Assembly: GCA_913060955.1 (NCBI GenBank)
Contig: CAJXTH010000001.1
Span: 1 to 29,939, forward strand
Direction of reading: 5' to 3'
Length of the DNA: 29,939 bases
From: an uncultured bacterium
Lineage (GTDB): Bacteria > Patescibacteriota > Minisyncoccia > SW-4-49-11
Part shown: positions 1 to 6,654 of the stretch, one piece after another
Layout of the letters: every line of letters starts with the position of its first letter
Position numbering within the stretch: the first letter of the stretch is position 1
Notes under the pieces: model-generated
What the model was told of the DNA's origin: nothing
Databases searched by the model: none
Seen by the model: only the letters and a program-made list of their open reading frames with translations
Program-made: the position numbers and the translations under genes

Positions 1-441
1 GGGAAGCCTGGGTGGGAGCCCTCAAGAGGTCGTTATGTTCTGAGGCACTCTGTTGAGTCTCAAGGACTTGCGAGAGTGGTTCATTTTATTGGATGGACTG
101 CTCCAGAAAATCCGAATTTTCCACGTGCTGCTTGTAACGTTCAAGTGCTTCGAGCTGATGGACATCCTGCGGTTGCTCGAAAGCCTGACTTTTTTGTGAG
201 CTTTCATTCACAGCCTATTTCGTATCACCATAATTCGCTTCGCGCTTGCGCAGATGATGTTGGTGAGGACGAGGTTTTGCAACTGGAAGATCTTTTTCGT
301 CCAGGGCGCATTTCACATGGCTGTATTCGAATGCCTCTCAAATGGGCTCGTAGATTTTTCTGGATCGCATGGGAGTATCCTGTGAGACAATTGTATATTT
401 TGTGTAACTGGAGAGGCGTCTTTCCAGTTTTTCTTTTGTAG
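1..441 (+). CDS. L,D-transpeptidase (YkuD domain), C-terminal part, cut by window edge
   Basis: The reading frame is open from base 1, so the start lies outside the window; the internal GTG at 76 is probably not the true start. The last 146 codons hold the catalytic end of a YkuD domain: a His-rich stretch (FHSQPISYHHN) followed by the signature SHGCIRMP, whose Cys codon is 322-324. In this family the Cys forms an acyl-enzyme with a peptide stem and makes 3-3 peptidoglycan cross-links or attaches proteins, outside the cytoplasmic membrane. After the motif comes the usual helix and a VRQLYIL strand, then an unusual hydrophobic tail (WRGVFPVFLL) to the stop. The family call is firm from the motif. 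The substrate and the N-terminal domains cannot be seen. Confidence 0.72.
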   Translation, partial: GKPGWEPSRGRYVLRHSVESQGLARVVHFIGWTAPENPNFPRAACNVQVLRADGHPAVARKPDFFVSFHSQPISYHHNSLRACADDVGEDEVLQLEDLFRPGRISHGCIRMPLKWARRFFWIAWEYPVRQLYILCNWRGVFPVFLL

Positions 442-486
442 ATATATTTGAATAAGATGAGAAACATCGTGGACAAAGAGAAATAA

Positions 487-516
487 GAAGAGGGGTGGCC
501 TAGGCCACCCCTCTTC
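487..516. repeat. 30-bp perfect palindrome without spacer
   Basis: Bases 487-501 are the exact reverse complement of 502-516, with CCTAGG at the centre. The arms are GC-rich (GGGGTGGCC / GGCCACCCC). There is no T tract on the + side, so it is a poor intrinsic terminator for the L,D-transpeptidase gene. On the - strand it is followed by a T-rich run, but no - strand gene precedes it. It lies 76 bases before the transposase start. Possible roles are a terminator variant, a protein-binding site or part of the insertion element. Confidence 0.85.
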
Positions 517-562
517 AGGTAGTATGGGAGTGAAAACATTACAAGTGTAATAGAACCCATAC

Positions 563-1579
563 ATGTTTAAGATACAGAAAAAAGAACTGTTAGACAAGTA
601 CTCTCGATGGAGAAAACAAGCGGAAGTAAGAAAGCTAAGTACAGAAGCAAGACTCAGACTTGAATGGATGATCCAACTTGATCAAGGAAAGTCTGTACAA
701 AGGATTTGTGCAGACTTTGGGATATCTCGTTCAGCACTCTACAAATGGAAGAAACGTTTTGTTTCAACCCATATTTCCTCTCTTGAGAGCCATGCACGAC
801 GACCGCACTCCGTGCGTTCTCGTCGTGCAACAGCACACCAAGATGAACGAGTGATCGCTTTGAGAAAGCACTATCCCTACTACGGGAAAGAAAAATTGAA
901 AGTAGTATACCAGAGAATATACCAAGAGAAGATTACTTCTTGGTATATTCAAAGAGTGATCCAAACCTACAAACTGTATCCAGCAAAACGAAAAGGGAAA
1001 GGTACTACACAAATAAGCCGAAAAAGGACTCCGAGAAAGAGAATAACTCACTTTACGGAGGAGAAGACCAGCTTCGGTCTTCTCCTGCATCTAGATACGA
1101 TAGAAGTCCGTATCCAAGGAAAGAAACGGTATATCCTCACAGCAGTAGATAGCTTTACTCGCGTAGGCTTTGCCTACGCGTATACCAATCACAGCTCAGC
1201 TTCAGCAAAAGATTTCTTGCTGAAGCTGTATGAGATCTTTGAAGGAAATATCCAGCATATCCATACAGATAATGGCTCTGAATTTGCTGGATATTTCGAG
1301 CGGGCTATCCAGAAATTAGAGTTAACTCATTGGTATTCACGGGTACGTGTAAGTAAAGATAATGCCAAGTGTGAAAGACTGAACAGGACTCTGCAAGATG
1401 AGATAAGCATGAGTCCTCACTACGGTTGGAGTTCGGATATTCAAGCCTTAAATGCTACACTAGGTGAATGGCTGTTAGAGTATCTCTACATTCGGCCTCA
1501 TGCCTCACTCTCATATGACACTCCTCTTCAATTTCTTGATAAAGTGTCCACGATGTCCTCATCTCGTACAGTCAATTGA
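563..1579 (+). CDS. IS481/IS3-like DDE transposase with HTH and integrase core
   Basis: A 338-aa protein. Residues about 25-66 form a helix-turn-helix (SVQRICADFGISRSALYKW), about 95-140 a second DNA-binding segment, and about 170-325 an rve integrase core. The catalytic triad is visible: D178 (LHLDTIEV), D236 (IHTDNGSEF) and E271 (NAKCERLNRT), with 34 residues between the second Asp and the Glu, as in D,D-35-E enzymes. The length is normal for a one-ORF IS481-type transposase and no frameshift is seen, so it looks intact. The start is the ATG at 563; no Shine-Dalgarno is present. The stop TGA (1577-1579) lies inside the -35 box of the next operon. The coding sequence carries many perfect inverted repeats, listed separately. 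Its neighbours do not suggest cargo genes. Confidence 0.88.
   Translation: MFKIQKKELLDKYSRWRKQAEVRKLSTEARLRLEWMIQLDQGKSVQRICADFGISRSALYKWKKRFVSTHISSLESHARRPHSVRSRRATAHQDERVIALRKHYPYYGKEKLKVVYQRIYQEKITSWYIQRVIQTYKLYPAKRKGKGTTQISRKRTPRKRITHFTEEKTSFGLLLHLDTIEVRIQGKKRYILTAVDSFTRVGFAYAYTNHSSASAKDFLLKLYEIFEGNIQHIHTDNGSEFAGYFERAIQKLELTHWYSRVRVSKDNAKCERLNRTLQDEISMSPHYGWSSDIQALNATLGEWLLEYLYIRPHASLSYDTPLQFLDKVSTMSSSRTVN
688..1490 (+). repeat. Series of long perfect hairpins inside the transposase gene
   Basis: Stems read directly from the sequence: 688-701/705-718 (14 pairs, one G-U); 793-802/820-829 (10 bp, enclosing 804-808/812-816); 915-927/938-950 (13 bp); 1059-1069/1076-1086 (11 bp); 1160-1168/1172-1180 (9 bp, 3-nt loop); 1197-1208/1217-1228 (12 bp); 1245-1257/1285-1297 (13 bp, 27-nt loop); 1385-1394/1407-1417 (10 bp, one bulge); 1473-1480/1484-1490 (7 bp, one bulge). 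The stems differ in sequence. I saw nothing comparable inside the neighbouring ATPase genes. Confidence 0.85.
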
Positions 1580-1604
1580 CATTTAGTGATTTGCGTCATA
1601 TACT
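1576..1604 (+). promoter_or_regulatory. Strong sigma70-type promoter of the V-ATPase operon
   Basis: TTGACA at 1576-1581, a 17-bp spacer, then TATACT at 1599-1604. The -35 is a perfect match to consensus and overlaps the transposase stop codon. Predicted initiation near 1611 gives a leader of under 20 nt before the first ATG at 1628, with no Shine-Dalgarno. Confidence 0.75.
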
Positions 1605-1627
1605 AGGGGCAAATGGTTAATTGATGT

Positions 1628-1897
1628 ATGAAAAAACTTACGCGTCTTGTCAATTTAGAAAAAAAGTACCAAGCTCAAGTCGCTGAGCTGGACGAGGAGT
1701 ACACCAAAAAGCAACTCGATCTCCAACAAGCAACTGTCAAAAAAATTGCTGATTTATCTGAAAAACTTTCAAAAAAAGAATCTATTATCAAATCAGAGGT
1801 CTCCAAACGAACCAAAAACCTGAAATCTGTCTCACCAAAACATCCACAGCTTGACGTATCAAAAGCTCGTCAAGTTCTTTTGAGTGAGCTTACCTAA
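1628..1897 (+). CDS. ntpF: V/A-type ATPase peripheral-stalk subunit G/H (coiled coil)
   Basis: An 89-aa, highly charged, almost wholly helical protein with heptad-like spacing (LEKKYQAQVAELDEEY and onward) and a basic C-terminal half. Such short coiled coils open V/A-ATPase operons and pair with subunit E to form the peripheral stalk that holds the A3B3 head against subunit I. The assignment rests mainly on size, coiled-coil character and position as first gene before subunit I, matching ntpF in Enterococcus; sequence identity in this class is low. Translation starts at the ATG at 1628. The stop is 40 bases before subunit I, so the two are cotranscribed. Confidence 0.7.
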   Translation: MKKLTRLVNLEKKYQAQVAELDEEYTKKQLDLQQATVKKIADLSEKLSKKESIIKSEVSKRTKNLKSVSPKHPQLDVSKARQVLLSELT

Positions 1898-1937
1898 TCC
1901 GTTTTCAACAATAATCAAGTAGCCTAGCCGATCAACT

Positions 1938-3980
1938 ATGGGAGTTAAAGCGTCTAAACAAGTCCAAATTTCTATCGCCAATGACCACAAATTGGATCTT
2001 TTGCGATATCTTCAAACCTCTGAAATTGCTCAAATCATCGAAAACCCTCAGGCCGCCCACCTTGAGCCGGAATATCTGGAAGCCAAGGAGGAACTGCTTG
2101 AACAACTTGATGAGGTAAATAAGGCTCTTGATACACTTGATCACTACCAGCCTCAGAAGTCAGGGCTTTTGGCTGGATTGTTTGATAATCGGATTCGACT
2201 TTCGGACAAAGAATACGCTACTCTATCCAAGAATCAGGAAAAACTTCTTACTGCTGCCGTTGATCTCTATCAAAAAGCAGAGCAAAAAGAGACCCTTGAG
2301 CAACGAAATCGAACACTTTCTGATGTTATTACGAAATCAGAACCACTGAAAGATATTGAAATTGATATCTTTGGAGACTACAAGTTTGTTGCTTTTGTCC
2401 CATTTATGGTTGACACAGAGCGAGCGCATCACGTGGTTGATCAAATCACCAATGTATTTGATGATGCTGTAGTAGAGTCACTGAAAAAGGTTGGTACCGA
2501 GTATGTTTATGTAGCTGCTGTTCGGAAATCTCAGGAGAAAGAGGCTACAGATCTGATTGCCAACCAAGCAACTGTGCTTACCTTCCGAAACGAGATTTCT
2601 GGATCGTTTTACGACATGTACACCACTGCTGTTGAAGAGTCTAAAAACAACACCAAGCAGATTGCTGAGATTGAACATGCTATTGCTACTTCCAAGGTAG
2701 ATCGAACTGATCTGTATGCCCTGAAAGATGTAATTCAGTCCCACATTCAGATTTTGAACGGACTGCATGCCTTCCACACCGAGACTGACAGCCGGTCATA
2801 TCTGAAAGTTTGGATGGATGATGAGAGCTTGACAACCTTGAAGCGAGTTGTGTCTCGGAAGTTCGACGGATCAGACGTGATTGTCTTTGATACCGATTCA
2901 GAAGACGCACCGATTATTATGAAAAACACTGGGATCATTGCTCAGTTCGAAACGGTTACCCGAATTATGGGACTTCCCAAGGGAGACAGTATTGATCCTA
3001 CCCCATTTGTAGCAATCTTCTTTGGATTCATGTTTGGACTTGGATTTTCTGAGGCTGGATATGCCTTGTTGTTGCTTGCAATCTCTGGAGGGCTGCTTCT
3101 TTCACCAAAATTGAAACAAGGAGTACGCCGACTGATGTCAGTTATCTTCCTATCATCGATCGTTACCTTGATCGTAGGAGCCTTGTTTGGAAGCTGGTTT
3201 GGAGTTGTTCCAGAAGATGTTGTAGCCTCAGAGGCACTCCCTCACATGCAATTCTTGATCAATGTTGGAGTGATTCCATTCTTGCAACAATTGCAAGTCA
3301 TGAACCCGCTCGATAGCGTGGTTGCTTTGATGGGATTCACCGTTGCACTTGGTATTTTGCATCTTTTGATCGGACTTGTTCTTGGGTTTGTCCAGGAGTA
3401 TTCTCGAGGAAATGCTATCGGAGGAGCGCTTGATTCTCTCTCTTGGTTTGGACTGATCATCTTTGGTGGAGTGGTTGTTGGAGCCCAAACTGATCTGTTG
3501 GGAGATGGTCTCAGTATGATTGCAGAACCACTTACCATCGCTTTTTATGTATATGTAGCTGCTATGATCTTAGTTCTGGGACGAGCAGCAGGAAATGTGT
3601 TTGCAATGCTCGCGAAAGGAGCATACGACATGTTCTTTGGAGCCATTGGATATCTATCCGATTCTCTTTCGTATACTCGATTGGTAGCTTTGGGGCTTGC
3701 CACCGGTATTATTGCTGGAGTAGTAGGAACGCTTGCTCGATTGGCCGGAGAAGGACTTGTTGAACAGGGAGGAGCGGCTCTGATCCTCGGATACCTTTTG
3801 ATGGCTACCATCTTTGTAATCGGTCATTTGTTTAACATTGCCTTGAACGTACTGGGAACCTATATTAACGTAGGACGACTTCACTTCGTGGAGTTCTTCA
3901 GTAAGTTCTTTGAGTCAGGTGGTGTTGAGCTCGAGCCAATGAGCCGATCTCAAGAATACATTCGAATCGAGAAGAAGTAA
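1938..3980 (+). CDS. ntpI: V/A-type ATP synthase subunit I (a-subunit, stator)
   Basis: At 680 aa this is the usual length. Residues about 1-345 are the cytosolic half with long coiled-coil arms that contacts the E/G stalks. From about 355 there are roughly eight membrane segments, beginning PFVAIFFGFMFGLGFSEAGY. The conserved SYTRLVALGLA segment contains R581, the arginine that in this family interacts with the rotor carboxylate and permits ion passage. The end HFVEFFSKFFESGG is also a family signature. Subunit I forms the two ion half-channels beside the K ring. The start ATG at 1938 has no Shine-Dalgarno. The stop codon lies inside the first hairpin of the structured spacer before subunit K. 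Confidence 0.95.
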   Translation: MGVKASKQVQISIANDHKLDLLRYLQTSEIAQIIENPQAAHLEPEYLEAKEELLEQLDEVNKALDTLDHYQPQKSGLLAGLFDNRIRLSDKEYATLSKNQEKLLTAAVDLYQKAEQKETLEQRNRTLSDVITKSEPLKDIEIDIFGDYKFVAFVPFMVDTERAHHVVDQITNVFDDAVVESLKKVGTEYVYVAAVRKSQEKEATDLIANQATVLTFRNEISGSFYDMYTTAVEESKNNTKQIAEIEHAIATSKVDRTDLYALKDVIQSHIQILNGLHAFHTETDSRSYLKVWMDDESLTTLKRVVSRKFDGSDVIVFDTDSEDAPIIMKNTGIIAQFETVTRIMGLPKGDSIDPTPFVAIFFGFMFGLGFSEAGYALLLLAISGGLLLSPKLKQGVRRLMSVIFLSSIVTLIVGALFGSWFGVVPEDVVASEALPHMQFLINVGVIPFLQQLQVMNPLDSVVALMGFTVALGILHLLIGLVLGFVQEYSRGNAIGGALDSLSWFGLIIFGGVVVGAQTDLLGDGLSMIAEPLTIAFYVYVAAMILVLGRAAGNVFAMLAKGAYDMFFGAIGYLSDSLSYTRLVALGLATGIIAGVVGTLARLAGEGLVEQGGAALILGYLLMATIFVIGHLFNIALNVLGTYINVGRLHFVEFFSKFFESGGVELEPMSRSQEYIRIEKK

Positions 3981-4102
3981 GATCCATTTGGATCTTCTCA
4001 GCTGGGTCCCTGTACCCACACACTCCACACCAGGGGCTCAGCTGAGAGGATACCAATGGTATAGGTACAACCTCAAGACCTCTTACGGAATACATTCCGT
4101 AA
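3979..4102 (+). promoter_or_regulatory. Structured spacer between subunits I and K: four consecutive hairpins
   Basis: Stems: 3979-3985/3990-3996 (7 bp, ATTT loop, includes the last bases of the subunit I stop); 3996-4004/4039-4047 (9 bp) continuing inward as CCCTG 4008-4012 with CAGGG 4031-4035; 4050-4054/4058-4062 (5 bp); 4083-4091/4094-4102 (9 bp). None is followed by a T tract, so they are not simple terminators. They could act as mRNA-processing or stability elements that raise the dose of the ring subunit K. Confidence 0.6.
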
Positions 4103-4172
4103 CGAAAATTCCTGATTGTGAGCGAAAGGAAGTCAAAGATTTTGAGAAATATTGAGATATTTTGAAAAGTTT

Positions 4173-4201
4173 TTGACAAGTTGCAGCCACAACTCATGAA
4201 T
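4173..4201 (+). promoter_or_regulatory. Possible internal promoter before subunit K
   Basis: A perfect TTGACA at 4173-4178, a 17-bp spacer and ATGAAT at 4196-4201 as a weak -10. It would give subunit K, and the genes after it, additional transcription. The -10 is poor, so this is tentative. Confidence 0.35.
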
Positions 4202-4260
4202 TTGCAGTAGGAAGATTATTTCGTAAGCGGTCTAAACCATATAACTAACTAGACACCGAT

Positions 4261-4737
4261 ATGGAACTATTAGGAGTAAGCTTAGCAGTACTGGGAGCAG
4301 CATTGGCTGCAGGTCTCGCAGGAGCAGGATCAACCATGGGAGTGTCCAAAACCGGACAAACCGGAGCTGGACTTGTCTCAGAAGATGAATCGCAGTTCGG
4401 TAACGTTCTGTTGCTATCTGCACTTCCTGGATCCCAGGCAATTTATGGTCTTTTGGCCTCAATTATTATTTTGCAGAACACCGGAGTTTTGACCGGAGAG
4501 TTCGCTGCCGTACCATGGCAAAGCGGATTGATTCTTGCATTTGCTGGACTTCCAGTTGGAATCACCTGTCTTGCATCTGGAAAATTCCAGGGAGAAGTTC
4601 TTGCTTCTGGAATCCAAGTTATTGCTAAAGACAAATCCAAAATCGGACAAGTTATTATCTTGGCTGCTTTGGTTGAGACCTTCGCCGTATTCGGTCTCTT
4701 GATTTCTATCTTGATGATCAACGGAGTACAAATCTAA
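4261..4737 (+). CDS. ntpK: V/A-type ATPase rotor subunit K (proteolipid c-ring, Na+-type residues)
   Basis: A 158-aa membrane protein made of two fused c-hairpins (four membrane helices), as in E. hirae NtpK. The ion carboxylate is E139 in LAALVETFAVFG. The first hairpin has Q instead of Glu, in the motif LPGSQAIYG (L55, S58, Q59, Y62), and Q110 lies in SGKFQGEV. In E. hirae NtpK the Na+ site uses L61, T64, Q65, Q110 and E139, with Y68 nearby. All are matched here, with a Thr-to-Ser change, which argues for Na+ coupling. The ring rotates against subunit I during ATP-driven pumping or ATP synthesis. A 280-base structured spacer separates it from subunit I, and subunit E starts 13 bases after its stop. 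Confidence 0.95.
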   Translation: MELLGVSLAVLGAALAAGLAGAGSTMGVSKTGQTGAGLVSEDESQFGNVLLLSALPGSQAIYGLLASIIILQNTGVLTGEFAAVPWQSGLILAFAGLPVGITCLASGKFQGEVLASGIQVIAKDKSKIGQVIILAALVETFAVFGLLISILMINGVQI

Positions 4738-4750
4738 CCCTCCATTCACT

Positions 4751-5287
4751 ATGTCACTTGAACGCTTCGTAAAACAGGAGATCCAAAAAGAATTGGACGC
4801 AAAACAGGCTGCTCATAATCAGCAGCTCCAACAACTTGAGCGAGAATCCTCTCGTGAGGTTGCTACTATGGAGCGGGCCTACACCTCCGAAGTTGAGCGA
4901 GCAATTGAATCTCAGGTTAACCTGGAAGCTTTTCAGGGAAAGAAAGCTGCTACCTTTGAGTCGGCTACGTCTCTTAACGAGCAAATTGACACCCTCTACC
5001 GAGAGGCACTTCCTGAGATCCTTTCATCTCCATTTGGACAAGCTCAGGTAACAGAATTTTTGGCTCAGGCTGATAAGTCAACCAGCTTTACTGTTACTGG
5101 AACCAAATCTGAACTTCTGACCGGACTCTTGTCTGAATTTAAATCTTCTCAGATTTCTGTCGAGGAATCTGACGACCTTGGATTGATTACCTATACCACT
5201 GGAGATACCACGATTGAATTCTCTCTCGAGGATCTAATCGACGCCGCCAAGGCAAAAACCCTCACCAAAGTAACCGCTTGCATTTAG
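4751..5287 (+). CDS. ntpE: V/A-type ATPase peripheral-stalk subunit E
   Basis: A 178-aa soluble protein. The N-terminal half (to about residue 85) is a charged, Gln-rich amphipathic helix; the C-terminal half is a compact alpha/beta domain with an acidic end (TIEFSLEDLIDAAK). This is the normal arrangement of subunit E, whose helix pairs with the small G/H subunit and whose globular end caps subunit B. It lies between K and C as in other V/A operons, with only 3 bases before subunit C. The start is the ATG at 4751 without a Shine-Dalgarno, so translation may depend on coupling or on an unstructured start region. Confidence 0.88.
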   Translation: MSLERFVKQEIQKELDAKQAAHNQQLQQLERESSREVATMERAYTSEVERAIESQVNLEAFQGKKAATFESATSLNEQIDTLYREALPEILSSPFGQAQVTEFLAQADKSTSFTVTGTKSELLTGLLSEFKSSQISVEESDDLGLITYTTGDTTIEFSLEDLIDAAKAKTLTKVTACI

Positions 5288-5290
5288 CCT

Positions 5291-6226
5291 ATGTCTCTCG
5301 AGATCCCCGTCACTGGAATCGCTGGTAGCACCGTATACCGTCTTCATAGACTTCCCCGCTATGAAGATTTGGTGACGTTTTTAACATCTTCGGCCTTTCC
5401 TACCTCGCTTCGACCATTCTTGGACGAGCACCTTACGGGAGTTTCTGGAGACTCAGATATTGAGGCAATCAACACCTACTTTGATGCTGAAATGAGCCGA
5501 TTGATCAATGATCTCCCGGCAACAAGTCCGGCTCGCGTCTATCTTGCGCTGGGAAAAGACTTTGAGACCATCAAACGACATTCCCTCGAGAATAAAGAGC
5601 ACGGAAAAGAGTTCGGAGTCAAAGGACTCATGGCAACCTTGGATGCAGCTCGATCAGAACTTTATTACAGCCAAGAATTCCGATCTGAACTGTTGGCAAA
5701 AGAAGATCGGATTAGCAAATCTACCGAACTCTTTGGACTGATTTCTTATCTCGAAGAAGCCTACCTTGCAATTTTGTACCGACAGTTAAGTCAATCCAAC
5801 GACTACTTCCGGTCTGTAGCAGTTGCCAAGATCAACACCTACTCCTTTATGAGTGCTATCAAGCGAACCGAAAAAGGTCAGGCCAAAGATCATATTTTGG
5901 CTCACGCTCTTCCAATCCAAGGAGTACCGGCTATTACTGCCCTCAAGGCATTTGGTTTTGGTGATATTGTGGGAGAAATTGGATCGTTCTTGGAAATTCC
6001 AGGAACTGAAATCTCTGTTGCGCGCATCGAATCAGAACTATTGGCTCGAGAGATCCGAACCATCAACAAAGCTACCTACCACGGAGTAGCTGATGAGCGA
6101 ATTGTGCAGTACGCTGAGCAACTCTATCACCTGTTTGCCAACATAAAACTGGCCTATTTCCAGAAAATGTTTGCAGGATCAGAGGAAGAAACGGTACTTC
6201 GAATGATTAACTATACCCAACTGTAA
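5291..6226 (+). CDS. ntpC: V/A-type ATPase central-axle subunit C (d-type)
   Basis: A 311-aa, mostly helical protein, slightly shorter than the roughly 330-350 aa common in the family. Subunit C is a funnel-shaped socket that seats the D/F axle on the membrane K ring. Helix-rich repeats and the segment LEEAYLAILYRQLSQSNDYF with a tyrosine-rich C-terminal end (LAYFQKMFAG) fit the family. The call also rests on position between E and F. It starts 3 bases after subunit E stops and ends one base before subunit F begins, so translational coupling is likely. Confidence 0.88.
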   Translation: MSLEIPVTGIAGSTVYRLHRLPRYEDLVTFLTSSAFPTSLRPFLDEHLTGVSGDSDIEAINTYFDAEMSRLINDLPATSPARVYLALGKDFETIKRHSLENKEHGKEFGVKGLMATLDAARSELYYSQEFRSELLAKEDRISKSTELFGLISYLEEAYLAILYRQLSQSNDYFRSVAVAKINTYSFMSAIKRTEKGQAKDHILAHALPIQGVPAITALKAFGFGDIVGEIGSFLEIPGTEISVARIESELLAREIRTINKATYHGVADERIVQYAEQLYHLFANIKLAYFQKMFAGSEEETVLRMINYTQL

Positions 6227-6227
6227 T

Positions 6228-6551
6228 ATGGAAGCCTCCAAGAAGTCTATCTTAATCGGTCGAAACGACACAGCTACTCTCTTCAAAATCTTTGGATTTG
6301 AGACCTTTTCTATCGATACTCTGGAGCCCCAACAGATTCTCCAATCACTCCACGAGATGCAGTCAGAGCTCGGGATTATTCTCCGAACTTCCGAGGTGCA
6401 TTTTTCCGACAAACACGAACAGTTTCTCCAGCACTTGGACGTACCAATGATTACCATTCCAGTACAAGCCGGTGAGGGAAACGTAGCCGCCGACAAGTTC
6501 GAACGACTGGTAGAAAAAGCGGTCGGAATGAAGCTCGACTTTCTGAAATAA
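6228..6551 (+). CDS. ntpG: V/A-type ATPase central-axle subunit F
   Basis: A 107-aa protein with the small alternating alpha/beta fold of subunit F: KSILIGRNDTATLFKIFGFETF at the N-terminus, a middle IILRTSEVHF strand-helix unit and an ITIPVQAGEGN loop before the C-terminal helix that inserts along subunit D. It is called ntpG in Enterococcus and atpF in other naming schemes. It follows subunit C after one base and is separated from subunit A by 103 bases that can fold into a three-way junction. The size is standard and nothing is missing. Confidence 0.88.
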   Translation: MEASKKSILIGRNDTATLFKIFGFETFSIDTLEPQQILQSLHEMQSELGIILRTSEVHFSDKHEQFLQHLDVPMITIPVQAGEGNVAADKFERLVEKAVGMKLDFLK

Positions 6552-6557
6552 CGAGCT

Positions 6558-6629
6558 CGTTGTTCCCGGACAGATGTGCCAGATTGGCCTATCTGCTCGA
6601 GAATAACCCAAAAGTTCTCGACAACAACG
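6558..6629 (+). promoter_or_regulatory. Three-way-junction RNA element between subunits F and A
   Basis: Closing stem CGTTGTT 6558-6564 with AACAACG 6623-6629. Inside are hairpin 2 (CAGAT 6571-6575 / ATCTG 6591-6595, with GCCA 6578-6581 / TGGC 6585-6588 and a GAT loop) and hairpin 3 (CGAGAA 6598-6603 / TTCTCG 6615-6620). The subunit A start is 26 bases further on. It is probably an mRNA element that affects processing or translation of subunit A. Confidence 0.5.
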
Positions 6630-6654
6630 CAAATGAATTAAGCATACGAACGAT

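Larger units (their letters stand above)
546..1581 (+). mobile_element. Putative IS element of the IS481/IS3-like DDE group (ends tentative)
   Basis: A single transposase gene fills the element. Possible tips are TGTAATAGAAC at 546-556 and, reading inward on the - strand from 1581, TGTCAATTGAC. They share about 8 of 11 positions with gaps, and TGT...ACA tips are typical of IS481-type elements. No target-site duplication could be found next to these coordinates, so both ends are uncertain. Small palindromes sit at each proposed tip (ATTAC/GTAAT at 538-551 and GTCAATTGAC at 1571-1580). Confidence 0.4.

Noticed and set aside
76..441. GTG at 76 as true start of the L,D-transpeptidase gene
   Set aside because: The frame stays open to the left edge with sensible sequence, and the domain would be truncated.
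487..516. Terminator of the L,D-transpeptidase gene
   Set aside because: The stem is strong but is followed by CAGGTAG rather than a T run; kept as a palindrome of unknown role.
530..1600. Target-site duplication around the transposase
   Set aside because: No direct repeat of 3 bp or more was found at the proposed tips; the element ends remain tentative.
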